From positions 673,501-737,500 of the forward strand of contig NZ_AP019797.1 in the NCBI RefSeq assembly GCF_009936275.1: DNA of 64,000 nucleotides. The letters are read 5' to 3'. Under the pieces are notes generated by a model, which saw only the letters and a list, made by a program, of their open reading frames with translations, ran no database searches and was not told the origin of the DNA. Shown here piece by piece: positions 1-8,156 of this stretch (position 1 is its first letter; every line of letters begins with the position of its first letter). The stretch is from Rhodothermus marinus. GTDB lineage: Bacteria; Bacteroidota; Rhodothermia; Rhodothermales; Rhodothermaceae. The position numbers and the translations under genes are program-made.

Positions 1-168
1 CGCCGGCTGGACGAGCGGCGAATGGTCTCGCGGCCGGGAACGATTCGAGTAGTGATCGGCGAACCCGTCCCGACAGCGGGACTCCGACGGCGGCATCTGA
101 CCACGCTGATGGAGACCGTGCAGGCCCGCATGCAGGCGCTGCTCCGGGAGGCGGGGAACTCCGCTTAG
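1..168 (+). CDS. PlsC-like acyltransferase, C-terminal fragment
   Basis: The window opens inside a gene. Frame 1 is open from the first base to a TAG at 166-168 and encodes 55 residues. The segment RPGTIRVVIGEPVPTAGL resembles the C-terminal part of 1-acyl-glycerol-3-phosphate acyltransferases (PlsC), where a beta strand ending in IGEP or IGxPI follows the conserved acyltransferase core. The catalytic HX4D motif would lie upstream of the window and cannot be checked. If correct, the protein adds the second acyl chain in phospholipid synthesis at the inner membrane. The gene is followed after 70 bases by gatC, which has its own promoter-like element, so the two may not share a transcript. Confidence 0.6.
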   Translation, partial: RRLDERRMVSRPGTIRVVIGEPVPTAGLRRRHLTTLMETVQARMQALLREAGNSA

Positions 169-201
169 CGCTGCGCGGTAGCGGTCGCGCCCGGCATTTG
201 C

Positions 202-209
202 TATCTTGC
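202..209 (+). promoter_or_regulatory. possible -7 promoter element of gatC
   Basis: TATCTTGC lies 30 bases before the gatC ATG. It resembles the Bacteroidota -7 element (TAnnTTTG) and the -7 elements proposed for tRNA-Val and aroF in this window. No good TTG is seen 17-23 bases upstream, so support is only from the one element. Confidence 0.35.
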
Positions 210-238
210 GACATCCACAACCTGACGATCGGCAAGCG

Positions 239-526
239 ATGGCGATCTCCGTCGAAGAAGTCCGCTATATTGCCCGGCTGGCCCGCCTGGAGTTCTCGGA
301 AGAAGAGGAGCGGATGCTGGCCGAACAGATGGGCGAGGTCCTGGACTACGTGGCCAAGCTGAACGAGCTGGATACGCGCGACGTCCCGCCCATGTCGCAC
401 GTGCTGGACCTGTACAACGTCTTCCGGGAGGACGTCGTCGAACAGCGCATTTCGCACGAGGACGCGCTGCGCAACGCACCCGATGCCGACAGCGACTACT
501 TCCGGGTGCCCAAGGTGATCGAATAA
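239..526 (+). CDS. gatC: Asp-tRNA(Asn)/Glu-tRNA(Gln) amidotransferase subunit C
   Basis: This 95-residue protein has the usual GatC length and layout: SVEEVRYIARLARLEFSEEE near the N-terminus, then MGEVLDYVAKLNELDT and the extended segment with PMSHVLDLYNVFREDV, ending in YFRVPKVIE. GatC is the small belt-like subunit that holds GatA and GatB together. The complex converts misacylated Glu-tRNA(Gln) or Asp-tRNA(Asn) to the correct amide form. The ATG at 239 is chosen because it gives the standard MAISVEEV start; a TTG at 206 would add 11 unconserved residues. gatA and gatB are not in the window, which is common because these genes are often dispersed. Confidence 0.95.
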   Translation: MAISVEEVRYIARLARLEFSEEEERMLAEQMGEVLDYVAKLNELDTRDVPPMSHVLDLYNVFREDVVEQRISHEDALRNAPDADSDYFRVPKVIE

Positions 527-543
527 CCCGTCGCGCTGCATCT

Positions 544-3054
544 ATGGCTGCTTCGGCCCGCTCGTCCCGCTCCCGGAAGGCGTCCACGGTCGCCCTGCCG
601 GCCTGGCATGGCCTCTGGGATCGCCTTCCGGAACGGCATCGGCATCTGATCTGCCTGCTGTTGCTGCTGGCGCTCTCGCTGGCCTTTTTTGCGCCGATTC
701 ATTTCGGGGGTAAGCGGCTGATCGGCAGCGATACGGTCAACTGGCGGGCCATGGCCCAGTCGGTCATCGCCTATCGCGATTCGACGGGCACCGAACCGCT
801 CTGGGCCACGAATGCGTTCGCCGGCATGCCGGCCTATATGATTTCCTATCCGGCAAAGGTGCCCCAGGTCGATAGCCTGCTGAACTGGCTGCGAGGCTTT
901 CTGTGGCCGACCTCCCATTTCTTCTTTCTGCTGGCCGGTACCTACTGGCTGGTGGTCTATCTGACGCGCCGACAATGGGCGGGCATGCTGGCGGCCGTGG
1001 CCTACGGACTGACCACCTACATTCCGATCATTCTGAAAGCAGGACACAACTCGAAATTCATCGCGCTCTGTTTTGCGCCCTGGCTGGTGCTGGCTTTTGT
1101 GCATGGGTTGCGGCGGCCCCGGTTGCTGTCGGGCCTGTTGTTTGCCGTGGTGCTGGCCGCCAACCTGCGGGCCGGGCACGTGCAGATCACGTACTACGTG
1201 GCGTTTCTGCTGGGGCTCTGGTGGCTGGTGGAAGGCGTGGCCGCCTGGCGCGAAGGACGTCTGGCCGTATTCGGACAGGCGACGGGCTGGCTCGCGCTGG
1301 GAAGCATGCTGGCGCTGCTGATGATTGCCCAGCCCTACTGGCCGGTCTACGAGTACAAACAGTACACGATCCGGGGTGGAAGCGAAGCCACCGGAGGGGG
1401 CGACGGGCTGGACTGGGACTATGCGATGGGCTGGAGCCAGGCGCCCGGCGAACTCGTCACGCTGCTGATTGCCGACGCCTACGGGGGCGGCAGCCCCACC
1501 TACTGGGGGCCCAAGCCGTTCACCGAGGGGCCGCACTACGTGGGCGGTATCGTGCTCTGGCTGGCCCTGCTGGCGCTCTGGCGTCGGCGGGGGCGCACCG
1601 CCTGGATCCTGGGCGCCGGCACGCTGCTGATGATCCTGTTCTCGCTGGGCAGCTACTTTCCGCTGCTCAACCGCTTCATGTTCGAGTATTTCCCGCTGTT
1701 CGATGCCTTTCGGGTGCCGGAAACCTGGCTGAGCACGGCGGCTCTGGGACTGGCCCTGCTGGCCGCACTGGGCGGCGGCTGGCTGCTCGAACAGCAGCCG
1801 GAGCGGTCGCGGACGCTGCGGCCGGCCTATCAGGTGTGGCTGGGACTGGTCGGGCTGGTACTGGTGCTCTGGCTGGCGCGGGGCAGCCTGTTTTCCTTTG
1901 AGCGACCGGGCGAAGTGGAACAGATCGCCCGGCAGGTGGCCGCCGCCAACAACGTGGCCCCGGACGATCCGCGCCTGCTGCAGGCGGTGCGACAGTACGT
2001 GGCCGAGCAGCGGACGGTACGCTCCAACCTGTTCGGTCGCGATGCACAGCGCACGCTGGTATTTCTGCTGCTGGCCGGCGGATTGCTCTGGCTCTACGAC
2101 CGGCAGCGGCTGCCCGGCTGGGGGCTGATGGCCGGACTGACCCTGCTGGTAACGATCGACCTGTGGGGCGTGGGGCGACGCCACCTGAACGAGGAGGTGC
2201 TGACGGACGCCCGGGAAGCCACCGATCTGATCCCCACCTATTCGTTCGATCGTTTTCTGCTGGAGCGGCAACGGGAGGCCGGAGGACCGGGCCACTTCCG
2301 GGTGCTGTCGCTCGAAAGCGGTAACCCCATGACGAACGCCCGGCCGTCCTACTATCACGAGTCGATCGGCGGCTACCACGGCGCCAAGCTGCGGCTGTTT
2401 CAGGATTACATCGACCACCTGTTCGTCGATCCGGCGACCGGACTGCCGCGGTCGCGGGCACTGGATCTGTTGAGCGTGCGCTACGTGGTGGTACCGGCCG
2501 GCGCCTCGCTGCCCGGCATGCGCGTGGTGTTCGAGGACGAGCGCTGGCGCGTGCTGGAGAACCCCTCGGCGCTACCCCGGGCGTTTCTGGTGGGGCGGTA
2601 TGAAGTGGTACCCGATCTGACAGCCCACCGGCAGCGGCTCTTGGATCCGGCGCTGGATCTGCGCCAGACCGTGCTGCTGCGCGAGGACCCCGGGATCGAA
2701 GTGACGCCCATCGATTCGACCAGCACGGCTTCGGTGCGGCTGGTGCGCTTCGGTCCCCGCGAGATCGTCTGGGAGGTGGCCACCGACGCGCCGCGGCTGC
2801 TGGTGGTGGACGAGGTGTATTATCCGGCCGGGTGGCATGCCACGGTAGACGGCCAGCCCGCCCCGATCCTGCAGGCCAACTATCTGCTTCGGGCCGTGCC
2901 GGTGCCGGCCGGCACGCACACCGTGGTGATGCGCTTCGATCCGGCCAGTCACGTCTGGGGCGTGCGAATCGCCGCGCTGGCGACCCTGCTGGCGTACGGG
3001 GGCGTCCTGTTGCTGCTGGGACTGGGCTGGTATCGACAGAGGCGGAAAGGATGA
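544..3054 (+). CDS. YfhO-family polytopic membrane protein
   Basis: This 836-residue integral membrane protein has a positively charged N-terminus, a first hydrophobic segment at about residues 35-55, and many further segments through about residue 560. A large extracytoplasmic domain follows, and a last membrane helix sits near the C-terminus. The layout and motifs (SDTVNWRAMAQS, LWATNAFAGMPAYM, VYYPAGWHATVDG) are those of the YfhO family. These are GT-C-fold-like proteins thought to glycosylate wall or surface polymers using lipid-linked sugars. It is the first gene of an overlapping glycan cluster: its TGA overlaps the ATG of the next glycosyltransferase. The acceptor is unknown and the role in surface glycan assembly is inferred from family and neighbours. 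Confidence 0.8.
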   Translation: MAASARSSRSRKASTVALPAWHGLWDRLPERHRHLICLLLLLALSLAFFAPIHFGGKRLIGSDTVNWRAMAQSVIAYRDSTGTEPLWATNAFAGMPAYMISYPAKVPQVDSLLNWLRGFLWPTSHFFFLLAGTYWLVVYLTRRQWAGMLAAVAYGLTTYIPIILKAGHNSKFIALCFAPWLVLAFVHGLRRPRLLSGLLFAVVLAANLRAGHVQITYYVAFLLGLWWLVEGVAAWREGRLAVFGQATGWLALGSMLALLMIAQPYWPVYEYKQYTIRGGSEATGGGDGLDWDYAMGWSQAPGELVTLLIADAYGGGSPTYWGPKPFTEGPHYVGGIVLWLALLALWRRRGRTAWILGAGTLLMILFSLGSYFPLLNRFMFEYFPLFDAFRVPETWLSTAALGLALLAALGGGWLLEQQPERSRTLRPAYQVWLGLVGLVLVLWLARGSLFSFERPGEVEQIARQVAAANNVAPDDPRLLQAVRQYVAEQRTVRSNLFGRDAQRTLVFLLLAGGLLWLYDRQRLPGWGLMAGLTLLVTIDLWGVGRRHLNEEVLTDAREATDLIPTYSFDRFLLERQREAGGPGHFRVLSLESGNPMTNARPSYYHESIGGYHGAKLRLFQDYIDHLFVDPATGLPRSRALDLLSVRYVVVPAGASLPGMRVVFEDERWRVLENPSALPRAFLVGRYEVVPDLTAHRQRLLDPALDLRQTVLLREDPGIEVTPIDSTSTASVRLVRFGPREIVWEVATDAPRLLVVDEVYYPAGWHATVDGQPAPILQANYLLRAVPVPAGTHTVVMRFDPASHVWGVRIAALATLLAYGGVLLLLGLGWYRQRRKG

Positions 3055-4382
3055 GTCGGTCGGGGAAGCGGTGGGTGCTGCTGGTCACGTATTACTTTCC
3101 GCCGGCGGGTGGGGCGGCCGTGCAGCGGTTTTTGAAGTTCGCGCGCTATCTGCCGCAGCATGGCTGGCAGCCGGTGGTGCTGACCGTTCGCCCCGAGGAC
3201 GCCGCCTATCCGTCGCGCGACCCGGAATTGCTGGAGGAAGTGCCGCCCGACGTGCCGGTGATCCGTACGCGTGCCTGGGATCCGTATGCCGCCTACGCGC
3301 GCCTGCTGGGCCAGCGTAAGGAGGAAGCGGTAAGCGTGGGCTTTGCCGGACGGCCCCACCGGAGCTGGAAGGAACGACTGGCCCGCTGGATCCGGGCGAA
3401 TCTGTTTCTGCCGGACGCCCGCGTGGGCTGGGTGCCGTTTGCCCTGCGGGCGCTGCCCCGGCTGCTCCGGCGGTATCCGATCGAAGCCGTGGTGACGACC
3501 GGGCCGCCGCATTCGACGCATCTGATCGGCTACCGGGCACACCGGCGCTACGGGCTACCCTGGGTGGCCGACCTGCGCGATCCCTGGACCGGGATCGATT
3601 ATTACGAAATGCTTCCCATGACGCGCTGGGCGCGTCGGATCGATGCCTGGCTGGAACGTCGGGTGCTACAGGCCGCCTCGCATCGGGTGGTGGTAACCCC
3701 GGCCATGCAGCGGGCCCTGGAAGCCCGGGGACTGCCGGCCGTGTTGATCCCGAACGGCTTTGATCCGGCCGACTTCGAGGGGTTGCAGCCGCGGCCGTCC
3801 GAACACTTCTGGGTGACCTACGCCGGCAGCATGAATCCGGCGCGCAATCCGGAGGCGCTCTGGCAGGCACTGCGAAGCCTGAACGACGCCACGCAGCTTC
3901 GGGTGCGGTTGATCGGCACGGTGGATGCGTCCGTCCACCGGGCTATCGCGCAACATGGACTGACGGACAGGGTGGAGGTGCTGCCTTTTCTTCCGCATCG
4001 GCAGGTGCTCCAGTACCTGCTCGACAGCGCCTTGCTGCTGCTCGTGGTCAACCGCGTGGCCGGGAATGCCTGGATAATTACGAGCAAGTTGTACGAATAC
4101 CTGGGAGCCGGACGGCCCGTGCTGGGCATCGGTCCGGTAGCGGGCGACGCGGCGGCCGTGCTGCGCGAAACGAAAGCTGGCGAGATGTTCGACTACGACG
4201 ACGTGGAAGGCATCGCCGCCTACCTGCGCCGGCATTACGAAGCGTGGGCGGCCGGGCGACCGCTGCCGGGCGCCCCGCCCGAGCTGGCCCGACGCTACAG
4301 CCGCCCCTATCTTGCCGGCGAACTGGCCCGCCTGCTGGAAGAAGTAACCCACGCCGAGCCATGCGTGTCTGCAGCATCGTAG
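3051..4382 (+). CDS. family 4-type glycosyltransferase
   Basis: This 443-residue protein has a GT-B fold. The N-terminal domain carries YYFPPAGGAAVQRFLKFA, typical of GT4 enzymes. A middle stretch VVTTGPPHSTHLIGYRAHRR and VADLRDPW also match this subgroup of wall or O-antigen glycosyltransferases. The C-terminal domain has the nucleotide-sugar binding pattern, with SKLYEYLGAGRPVLGIGP near the end. It probably transfers a sugar from a nucleotide donor to a lipid-linked acceptor on the cytoplasmic face. The start is the ATG that overlaps the TGA of the YfhO gene (ATGA, 3051-3054), which suggests translational coupling. Its 3' end overlaps wecB by 22 bases. The sugar and linkage cannot be deduced. 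Confidence 0.85.
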   Translation: MSRSGKRWVLLVTYYFPPAGGAAVQRFLKFARYLPQHGWQPVVLTVRPEDAAYPSRDPELLEEVPPDVPVIRTRAWDPYAAYARLLGQRKEEAVSVGFAGRPHRSWKERLARWIRANLFLPDARVGWVPFALRALPRLLRRYPIEAVVTTGPPHSTHLIGYRAHRRYGLPWVADLRDPWTGIDYYEMLPMTRWARRIDAWLERRVLQAASHRVVVTPAMQRALEARGLPAVLIPNGFDPADFEGLQPRPSEHFWVTYAGSMNPARNPEALWQALRSLNDATQLRVRLIGTVDASVHRAIAQHGLTDRVEVLPFLPHRQVLQYLLDSALLLLVVNRVAGNAWIITSKLYEYLGAGRPVLGIGPVAGDAAAVLRETKAGEMFDYDDVEGIAAYLRRHYEAWAAGRPLPGAPPELARRYSRPYLAGELARLLEEVTHAEPCVSAAS

Positions 4383-5422
4383 GAGCACGTCCCCAGTTCA
4401 TCAAAGCGGCCATGGTGAGCCGGGCGCTGGCCGAAGCCGGCATCGAAGAGGTGTTGATCCACACGGGTCAGCACTACGACGTGAACATGGACCGCGTCTT
4501 TTTCGAAGAGCTGGGGCTGCCGGCGCCCCGGGTGCATCTGGGGGTGGGCTCCGGTACGCATGCCGAGCAGACCGGACTGATGATGATCCGGCTGGAGGCG
4601 GCCTTGCGCGCCATGCGTCCGGCGCCCGACTGGGTGCTGATCTATGGCGACACGAACAGCACGCTGGCCGGTGCCCTCGTGGCGGCCAAGCTGCAGCTGC
4701 CGCTGGCTCATGTGGAGGCCGGACTGCGCTCGTTCAACCGGGCCATGCCCGAAGAGATCAACCGCGTGGTGGCCGATCATCTGTCGCAGCTGCTGTTTGC
4801 ACCGACGCCCACGGCCGTCGAGAACCTGCGGCGCGAGGGCATTACGCAGGGCGTACACCTGACCGGCGACGTGATGGAAGAGGCCGTCCGCTGCTATGCC
4901 GAAGTTGCACGCCGCCGGGTGCCGCTGGCGTCGCTGACCGCTCATGCGCCGGGCACCTACTACGTGGCGACCGTGCACCGCGCCGAGAACACGGACGATC
5001 CGGTCCGGCTGCAGGGAATCTTTGAGGGCCTGGGGCGGCTCGCGCTGCCCGTTATTCTTCCACTGCATCCGCGCACACGCGCCCGTCTGAATGGCGGCAT
5101 CCGGGTGCCGGCCAATGTCGAACTCCGGGAGCCGGTGGGCTATCTGGCCATGCTGACGCTCGTGCAACACGCCCGTGCCGTGCTGACCGACTCGGGCGGT
5201 CTGCAGAAGGAAGCCGTCTGGCTGGGCGTGCCCTGCATCACGCTGCGCGACGAAACCGAATGGGTGGAAACACTCGAAGGTGGCTGGAATCAACTGGTCG
5301 GGGCCGACCCGGATCGCATTGTGGCCGCCGTCCAGCGCCGTCCCGAAGGGCCTTCCGCTTTCTGCCGGGACCAATCCGCCAGCCAGCGCATTGCCGAACT
5401 GCTGCAGCAGGTTGACGGATGA
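4361..5422 (+). CDS. wecB: UDP-N-acetylglucosamine 2-epimerase (non-hydrolysing)
   Basis: The 353-residue product matches the non-hydrolysing UDP-GlcNAc 2-epimerases that make UDP-ManNAc. Family motifs are in order: GARPQFIK (8-15), HTGQHYD (34-40), YGDTNSTLAG, HVEAGLRSFNRAMPEEINR with the catalytic acidic residues, the conserved TVHRAEN, and TDSGGLQKEA with VTLRDETEW-like text (ITLRDETEW) near the end. Length is slightly below the usual 370-380. It starts at an ATG 22 bases inside the previous gene and its TGA overlaps the next ATG. The product, UDP-ManNAc, would feed the surface glycan built by the surrounding glycosyltransferases. No UDP-ManNAc dehydrogenase is present in the window. Confidence 0.93.
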   Translation: MRVCSIVGARPQFIKAAMVSRALAEAGIEEVLIHTGQHYDVNMDRVFFEELGLPAPRVHLGVGSGTHAEQTGLMMIRLEAALRAMRPAPDWVLIYGDTNSTLAGALVAAKLQLPLAHVEAGLRSFNRAMPEEINRVVADHLSQLLFAPTPTAVENLRREGITQGVHLTGDVMEEAVRCYAEVARRRVPLASLTAHAPGTYYVATVHRAENTDDPVRLQGIFEGLGRLALPVILPLHPRTRARLNGGIRVPANVELREPVGYLAMLTLVQHARAVLTDSGGLQKEAVWLGVPCITLRDETEWVETLEGGWNQLVGADPDRIVAAVQRRPEGPSAFCRDQSASQRIAELLQQVDG

Positions 5423-6498
5423 AGCCCCGTCTTCTCTTCATCTATCTGCATCCGAGCCCGTTCGTGCTGGACGATCTGGCGGTGCTGGAGGCACATTACG
5501 AGGTGCGTCCGTTTCATTTCGACGTACGGCGGGTGCGTACTCCGGGTGGGATGTTGCGCATGCTACGCGCCCAGCGGGCGTGGCTGCGGCGTGAGCTGCC
5601 CGAAGCAGCGCTGGTGCTGGGCTGGTTTGTGGACTACCACATGGTGCTACCGGTACGGATGGCCCGGCGCCGAAAGATTCCGGTGGCCGTTGTGCTGGGG
5701 GGATTCGACAGCCGCTGCCTGCCAGAGCTGAACGACGGGGTATTCTGCAGTCGCTGGCGGGCGCCGCTGGCCCGATACGTCTATCGCAACGCGTCGCTGC
5801 TGCTGCCGGTCGCCGCTTCGCTCATGGAAATGCCGGCCACGCCCTGGACCGGCAATCGGCTGCAGGGCGTGCGGGCCTGGGTGCCCGGGCTGAGGACGCC
5901 GTTCCAGGTCGTCCCCACCGGTTACGATCCGGAGCAGTGGCCGCCCGGTCCCGCGGAGCGCCCGCCGGTGGTGCGGACCGTTGCTTTTGTCGGCTCGGAG
6001 CGGGTGCTGCGCTGTAAGGGAATCGATCTGCTGCTGGCGGCCGCGACGCATCTGCCGGAGGTGCAGTTTGAGGTGGTGGGCGTGACGGCCGAGATGCAGC
6101 GGATCATTCGGGAGCGGTATGCTCCGTCGCCGAATGTCCGACTCCGGGAGCCGGTCCCGCGTGCGGAGCTTCCGGCCATCTACGGGGAGACGTCCGTGTA
6201 CGCGCAGCTTTCCCGCGCCGAAGGATTGCCCAATGCGCTGTGCGAGGCCATGCTGTGCGGGTGCATTCCGGTGGGCAGTCCGGTGTTCGGAATCCCGGAA
6301 GCCATCGGCGACGCCGGCTTTATCGTGGAGCGTCCGGAGGTCGGGGCCGTGGTGGACGCCCTCCGTCGGGCGTTGCAGTGCGATGCGCGCTGGCGAACGC
6401 GAGCCCGGACACGCATCCTGCAGTTGTACCCGAAGGATCGAAGAATCCATGAGTTAATAGCCGCCCTGGAGTCGCTTCGGCAGAGCCAGAATGGTTGA
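5419..6498 (+). CDS. family 4 glycosyltransferase
   Basis: This 359-residue GT-B glycosyltransferase has the retaining GT4 C-terminal signature with the E-x7-E pattern: RAEGLPNALCEAMLCGCIPV, followed by GIPEAIGDAGFIV. The middle has FVGSERVLRCKGIDLLLAA, a typical start of the second Rossmann domain. The first domain is less conserved, as is usual for the acceptor side. It starts at an ATG overlapping the wecB stop (ATGA at 5419-5422). It is likely to add a sugar to a growing lipid-linked oligosaccharide together with the neighbouring GT4 and GT2 enzymes. Donor and acceptor are unknown. Confidence 0.85.
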   Translation: MKPRLLFIYLHPSPFVLDDLAVLEAHYEVRPFHFDVRRVRTPGGMLRMLRAQRAWLRRELPEAALVLGWFVDYHMVLPVRMARRRKIPVAVVLGGFDSRCLPELNDGVFCSRWRAPLARYVYRNASLLLPVAASLMEMPATPWTGNRLQGVRAWVPGLRTPFQVVPTGYDPEQWPPGPAERPPVVRTVAFVGSERVLRCKGIDLLLAAATHLPEVQFEVVGVTAEMQRIIRERYAPSPNVRLREPVPRAELPAIYGETSVYAQLSRAEGLPNALCEAMLCGCIPVGSPVFGIPEAIGDAGFIVERPEVGAVVDALRRALQCDARWRTRARTRILQLYPKDRRIHELIAALESLRQSQNG

Positions 6499-6501
6499 AC
6501 A

Positions 6502-7464
6502 ATGGCGGACGAGCGGCCCACAGTCAGCGTGGTGATTGCGGCCTACAATGCCGAGCGCTGGATAGCTGAAACGATCCAGAGTGTACTCGGGCAGGATTAC
6601 CCGGTGCTGGAGGTGATCGTGGTGGACGACGGTTCGACGGACGCGACGCGCGAAGTGGTCGCGCCGTTTCAGGGGCCGGTCCGCTACGTGTTTCAGGAAA
6701 ATGCAGGCTCGGCGGCCGCCCGCAACCATGGCATTCGACTGGCCCGTGGGGAACTGGTGGCCTTCCTGGATGCCGACGACCTCTGGTTGCCGGGCAAGCT
6801 CGCCGCCCAGGTAGCCTGCCTGCAGGCACACCCGGATTGTGGCTGGTGCTACACGGATGCCTGGCTGGTGGACGCATCGACCCGGAGCAAAAAAGTGCGG
6901 CTCAGCCAGCTTGCCGCCATGCCCGAGGGAAGGGTGCTGGAGGCGCTGTTGCTGAGCAACTTCGTGCCGTTTTCCAGCGCGCTGGTGCGCCGGGAAGCGC
7001 TGGAGGCGGTCGATGGCTTTCGTGAAGGGCCGGATCGGCGGATCAGTGAAGACTGGGACCTCTGGCTGCGCATCGCAGCTCACTACCCCGTCTGTCGTGT
7101 AGCGGAGCCGCTGGTACTGATCCGGGATCATCCCGCCCGTAAGACCGGTACGGCTGCGCTGGACGAGCTGGTGCGTGCCCGTGTGCGCATCGTGGAAGAA
7201 GCGGTGGCACGCCATCCCGAGTTGCGACGGCTCCGGCGGGTGGCCCTGGCCGGCATCTACGAGGGAGCCGGGCGCAAAGCGCTGGTTCGGGGACACCGGG
7301 CGCAGGCCAGACGGCTGCTGGGGCGCGCCGTGCGAATGGATCCGGGCAGGCTCCGTCGCTGGGGCTACTGGCTGGCCGCCTGGATGCCGGCCGCGGTGCG
7401 GCGTCTGGCCGGACGGCTCCGATCGTGGTGGTGGCAACGAACACATGCAGACGAGAACGCATGA
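6502..7464 (+). CDS. family 2 glycosyltransferase
   Basis: The 320-residue product is an inverting GT-A glycosyltransferase. Motifs include VSVVIAAYNAERWIAETIQS at the start, VIVVDDGSTDATRE around residues 38-51, ENAGSAAARNHGI, and the metal and nucleotide binding FLDADDLW with D90-A-D92-D93. Later SEDWDLWLRIA supplies the ED pair that usually contains the catalytic base. The C-terminal part from about residue 230 is basic and helical, perhaps for membrane contact. It starts three bases after the previous stop and its own TGA overlaps the next ATG. It belongs to the same glycan cluster; sugar and acceptor are unknown. Confidence 0.87.
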   Translation: MADERPTVSVVIAAYNAERWIAETIQSVLGQDYPVLEVIVVDDGSTDATREVVAPFQGPVRYVFQENAGSAAARNHGIRLARGELVAFLDADDLWLPGKLAAQVACLQAHPDCGWCYTDAWLVDASTRSKKVRLSQLAAMPEGRVLEALLLSNFVPFSSALVRREALEAVDGFREGPDRRISEDWDLWLRIAAHYPVCRVAEPLVLIRDHPARKTGTAALDELVRARVRIVEEAVARHPELRRLRRVALAGIYEGAGRKALVRGHRAQARRLLGRAVRMDPGRLRRWGYWLAAWMPAAVRRLAGRLRSWWWQRTHADENA

Positions 7465-8156
7465 GGCTTCCCAACTGGCCGTTACTGATGCCGGCGCGCA
7501 AGCTATACCGGGTGGCCGACCGGTTGTATCGCCGGGAACTGCTCGCCTGGAGCATGCGGGCCTTTCGGCGACAACCACCCGGGACGTTGCCATCCCGCCG
7601 GTTGCTACGCGCCCTGCGTAAAGGCTGGGGCAACGAAATCTGGTCGGTCAGCGAAGAATTACTGATCGGTCTGATTCGGGAAGCCTGGAGGACACCGGGA
7701 CCGGTGCTGGAGTGCGGTTCGGGACTGAGTACGCTGCTGCTGGGAGCGATCGGGATGCAGGTCGGCTGGGAAGTGTGGACGCTGGAGCACGATGCCTTCT
7801 GGGCCGAACATGTGCGGTGGGCGCTACGCCGCTTCGGGATTACGAACGTTCATCTCCTGCATGCGCCGCTTCGCGATTACGGGGCCTTTCACTGGTATGA
7901 TATAAAGCCCGAAATGCTGCCCGCCCGTTTTTCGCTGGTGCTATGCGATGGGCCGCCGGGCAACACGCCAGGCGGCCGCTATGGGCTGCTGCCGGTGCTG
8001 GGCCACCGGCTCAGTCCTTCGGTCATCATTTTGCTGGACGATGCCGGGCGTCCGGAGGAACAGGCCATTGCACATCGCTGGACGGCCGAACTCGGCGGCA
8101 CGATGACCATTGAAGGCGTGCAGAAACCCTACGCCCGGATTGAAGGCCCCGGATGA
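7461..8156 (+). CDS. class I methyltransferase-like protein of the glycan cluster
   Basis: This 231-residue protein has a Rossmann-type S-adenosylmethionine motif, GPVLECGSGLSTLLLGA, and further text that fits the fold: WTLEHDAFWAEHVRWAL (motif II acidic residue) and FSLVLCDGPPGNTPGG (motif IV region). LGHRLSPSVIILLDDAGR resembles a motif V-VI strand. The basic N-terminus to about residue 60 has no recognised domain. It could methylate a sugar to terminate or decorate the glycan, or be a degenerate relative. The start is the ATG overlapping the GT2 stop. Function is inferred only from fold motifs and neighbours. Confidence 0.6.
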   Translation: MRLPNWPLLMPARKLYRVADRLYRRELLAWSMRAFRRQPPGTLPSRRLLRALRKGWGNEIWSVSEELLIGLIREAWRTPGPVLECGSGLSTLLLGAIGMQVGWEVWTLEHDAFWAEHVRWALRRFGITNVHLLHAPLRDYGAFHWYDIKPEMLPARFSLVLCDGPPGNTPGGRYGLLPVLGHRLSPSVIILLDDAGRPEEQAIAHRWTAELGGTMTIEGVQKPYARIEGPG